Source: Algoriphagus sp. Y33 (GTDB lineage: Bacteria > Bacteroidota > Bacteroidia > Cytophagales > Cyclobacteriaceae). Taken from it: 64,000 nt of DNA. Made by a program: the position numbers and the translations under genes. Below the pieces are notes generated by a model. That model had not been told where the DNA came from, searched no databases, and saw only the letters and a list, made by a program, of their open reading frames with translations. The stretch covers positions 1,240,001-1,304,000 of the forward strand of contig NZ_CP061947.1 of NCBI RefSeq assembly GCF_014838715.1. The letters are read 5' to 3'. Below, one piece after another: positions 62,894 to 64,000 of the stretch (positions are counted from its first letter, which is position 1; every line of letters begins with the position of its first letter).

Positions 62894-64000
62894 TTTCTTA
62901 AGAAATACCGCCAAAGAAATCCTCGAAAGCGGGGCTGACCTTCAAAAGCTCACCGTGGTGTTGCCGAATAGGCGTGCCGGATTGTTCTTTACCCAGCATT
63001 TGGGGAGTTTGATCAGCGAACCGACTTGGATGCCGGAAGTGAAAACGATCGAGGAAATCTTTTATGAGTTGGCAGGAAATAGACCCGCGGATGAGCTGAC
63101 TTTAATTTTTGAGCTGTATCGCGTGTACCGGGAGTTGAATCCTGAAGCCGAGACTTTTGACCGGTTTTATTTCTGGGGGGAGATGATTCTCAAAGATTTC
63201 AATGATGTGGATCAGTTTATGGCAAATGCGGATAAACTCTACCATCACTTGTCTGAGATCAAGGAGTTGGAGTCGGATTTGAGTTTTCTGAACGAAAGTC
63301 AAGTTGCGTTGATCAAGCAATTTTGGTCTTCATTTATCCGTCAGGATAGAGATCATCAGGAGAAATTTTTGAAGTTCTGGCAATTGCTAAGTCCACTTTA
63401 TACAAGTTTTCAAGGGTCTTTGGCGATATCTGGTTTGGCTTATTCCGGGATGCTCTACAGAAAAGTAGCAGAATCGCTGCATACTATTCCCCGTCCTGAA
63501 AAAGTACATCATTTTATAGGTTTCAATGCGTTTACAGGCGCGGAGGAGGCATTGATCAAACATTACCTTATCGCATTTGATGCAAAGATTTATTGGGATG
63601 TGGATGCATATTATTTGGAAGATAAGGTACAGGAAGCGGGCATGTTTTTCCGTGATTATCAGAAAGACAAGGTTTTCGGACCCACTTTCCCTGAGCGGAT
63701 TCCAACACAGATTGAGGATCGAAAGGCAAGTATTAAAACCTATGCGACTCCTTTAAAGACCAATCAGGCAAATTTGGTAGGGTCAATTTTGGAAAAAATC
63801 CCTGCCGGTGAGTCTTGGGAAGAGACTGTGGTGATCTTGCCGGATGAGCAGATGCTTTTTCCTGTTCTTCACACGCTGCCCGAGCAAGTGGGTAAGGTAA
63901 ATGTGACCATGGGATATCCTGTGAAAAATGCACCTGTTTATTCTTTTTTGGAAGCAGTGCTGGAAATGCAGCGGTATATCAAAGAAGAGGATGGAAAGTT
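62886..64000 (+). CDS. AddB-like PD-(D/E)XK nuclease subunit, partial (runs off the right edge)
   Basis: At least 371 residues, open to the end of the window. It starts with ATG at 62886 inside the stop region of the AddA-like gene (8-nt overlap, TAG 62891-62893). The N-terminus has the AddB-type block LTVVLPNRRAGLFFTQHLG and later EETVVILPDEQMLFPVLHTL, both typical of the inactivated helicase half of AddB. The nuclease domain would lie beyond 64000. Coupled translation with the AddA-like gene supports a two-subunit enzyme. Confidence 0.85.
   Translation, partial: MHSFLRNTAKEILESGADLQKLTVVLPNRRAGLFFTQHLGSLISEPTWMPEVKTIEEIFYELAGNRPADELTLIFELYRVYRELNPEAETFDRFYFWGEMILKDFNDVDQFMANADKLYHHLSEIKELESDLSFLNESQVALIKQFWSSFIRQDRDHQEKFLKFWQLLSPLYTSFQGSLAISGLAYSGMLYRKVAESLHTIPRPEKVHHFIGFNAFTGAEEALIKHYLIAFDAKIYWDVDAYYLEDKVQEAGMFFRDYQKDKVFGPTFPERIPTQIEDRKASIKTYATPLKTNQANLVGSILEKIPAGESWEETVVILPDEQMLFPVLHTLPEQVGKVNVTMGYPVKNAPVYSFLEAVLEMQRYIKEEDGK

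Overview
The window looks like a chromosomal segment of a member of the Bacteroidota, most likely order Cytophagales (Cyclobacteriaceae-like, for example an Algoriphagus or Cyclobacterium relative). The evidence is a type IX secretion system (T9SS) type-B C-terminal sorting domain next to a PorP/SprF gene, a TonB-receptor-like barrel with a carboxypeptidase-regulatory domain, MacB/FtsX permeases, GH95 and GH67 glycosidases, menaquinone genes, starts without Shine-Dalgarno sequences, and -7 boxes of the Bacteroidetes type TAnnTTTG. The genus is inferred.

Layout. 0-3.1 kb: two paralogous small outer-membrane-type proteins flank a secreted M28 peptidase. 3.3-8 kb: guaA, then a TPR plus periplasmic-binding-protein gene tightly coupled to hemL. 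8-17.8 kb: ordinary single genes (ArsC/Spx-like reductase, AsmA-like protein, PRC-barrel, PaiB-like flavoprotein, Pif1-like helicase, carboxylesterase divergent from a Nudix-type regulator with a candidate operator between them, Qnr-like pentapeptide protein). 18.1-32.8 kb: an accessory cell-surface module with two phage-tail-collar proteins, a periplasmic-binding-type protein without signal peptide, a formyltransferase-fold enzyme, a giant adhesin of about 3,188 residues with 17 near-identical 71-residue repeats, and a PorP/SprF partner. 32.9-39.2 kb: secreted hypothetical, GH95, TlpA-like thioredoxin and Tex.

39.2-41.1 kb is a decaying region: a second copy of the Tex tail, clusters of GTGAGTG hairpins, a frameshifted lipoprotein and a truncated secreted protease. 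41.2-50 kb holds an FtsX-type permease, an LLM-Crp-pirin operon, a 20-cysteine copper-storage-type protein and a TonB-receptor-like barrel. 50.5-51.6 kb is a two-gene unit ending in an XRE-S24 (LexA-like) repressor behind a candidate operator. 51.7-55.3 kb carries a hypothetical, a DUF2141 protein and divergent menE/menB. 55.4-57.3 kb has a DUF2442 gene behind a frameshifted DUF4160 partner, DJ-1/PfpI, an alpha/beta-hydrolase relic and a VOC protein. 57.3-64 kb has a GH67 alpha-glucuronidase and an overlapping AddA/AddB-like pair running off the right edge.

The most unusual signal is a dispersed element seen three times (21034-21147 forward; 52476-52657 and 53121-53236 reverse). It has a conserved head, a variable hairpin-rich middle and a conserved A/T-rich tail that ends exactly at the start codon of the next gene, in the same orientation each time. 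It is not explained by any gene called here and could be a mobile 5' leader or promoter cassette.
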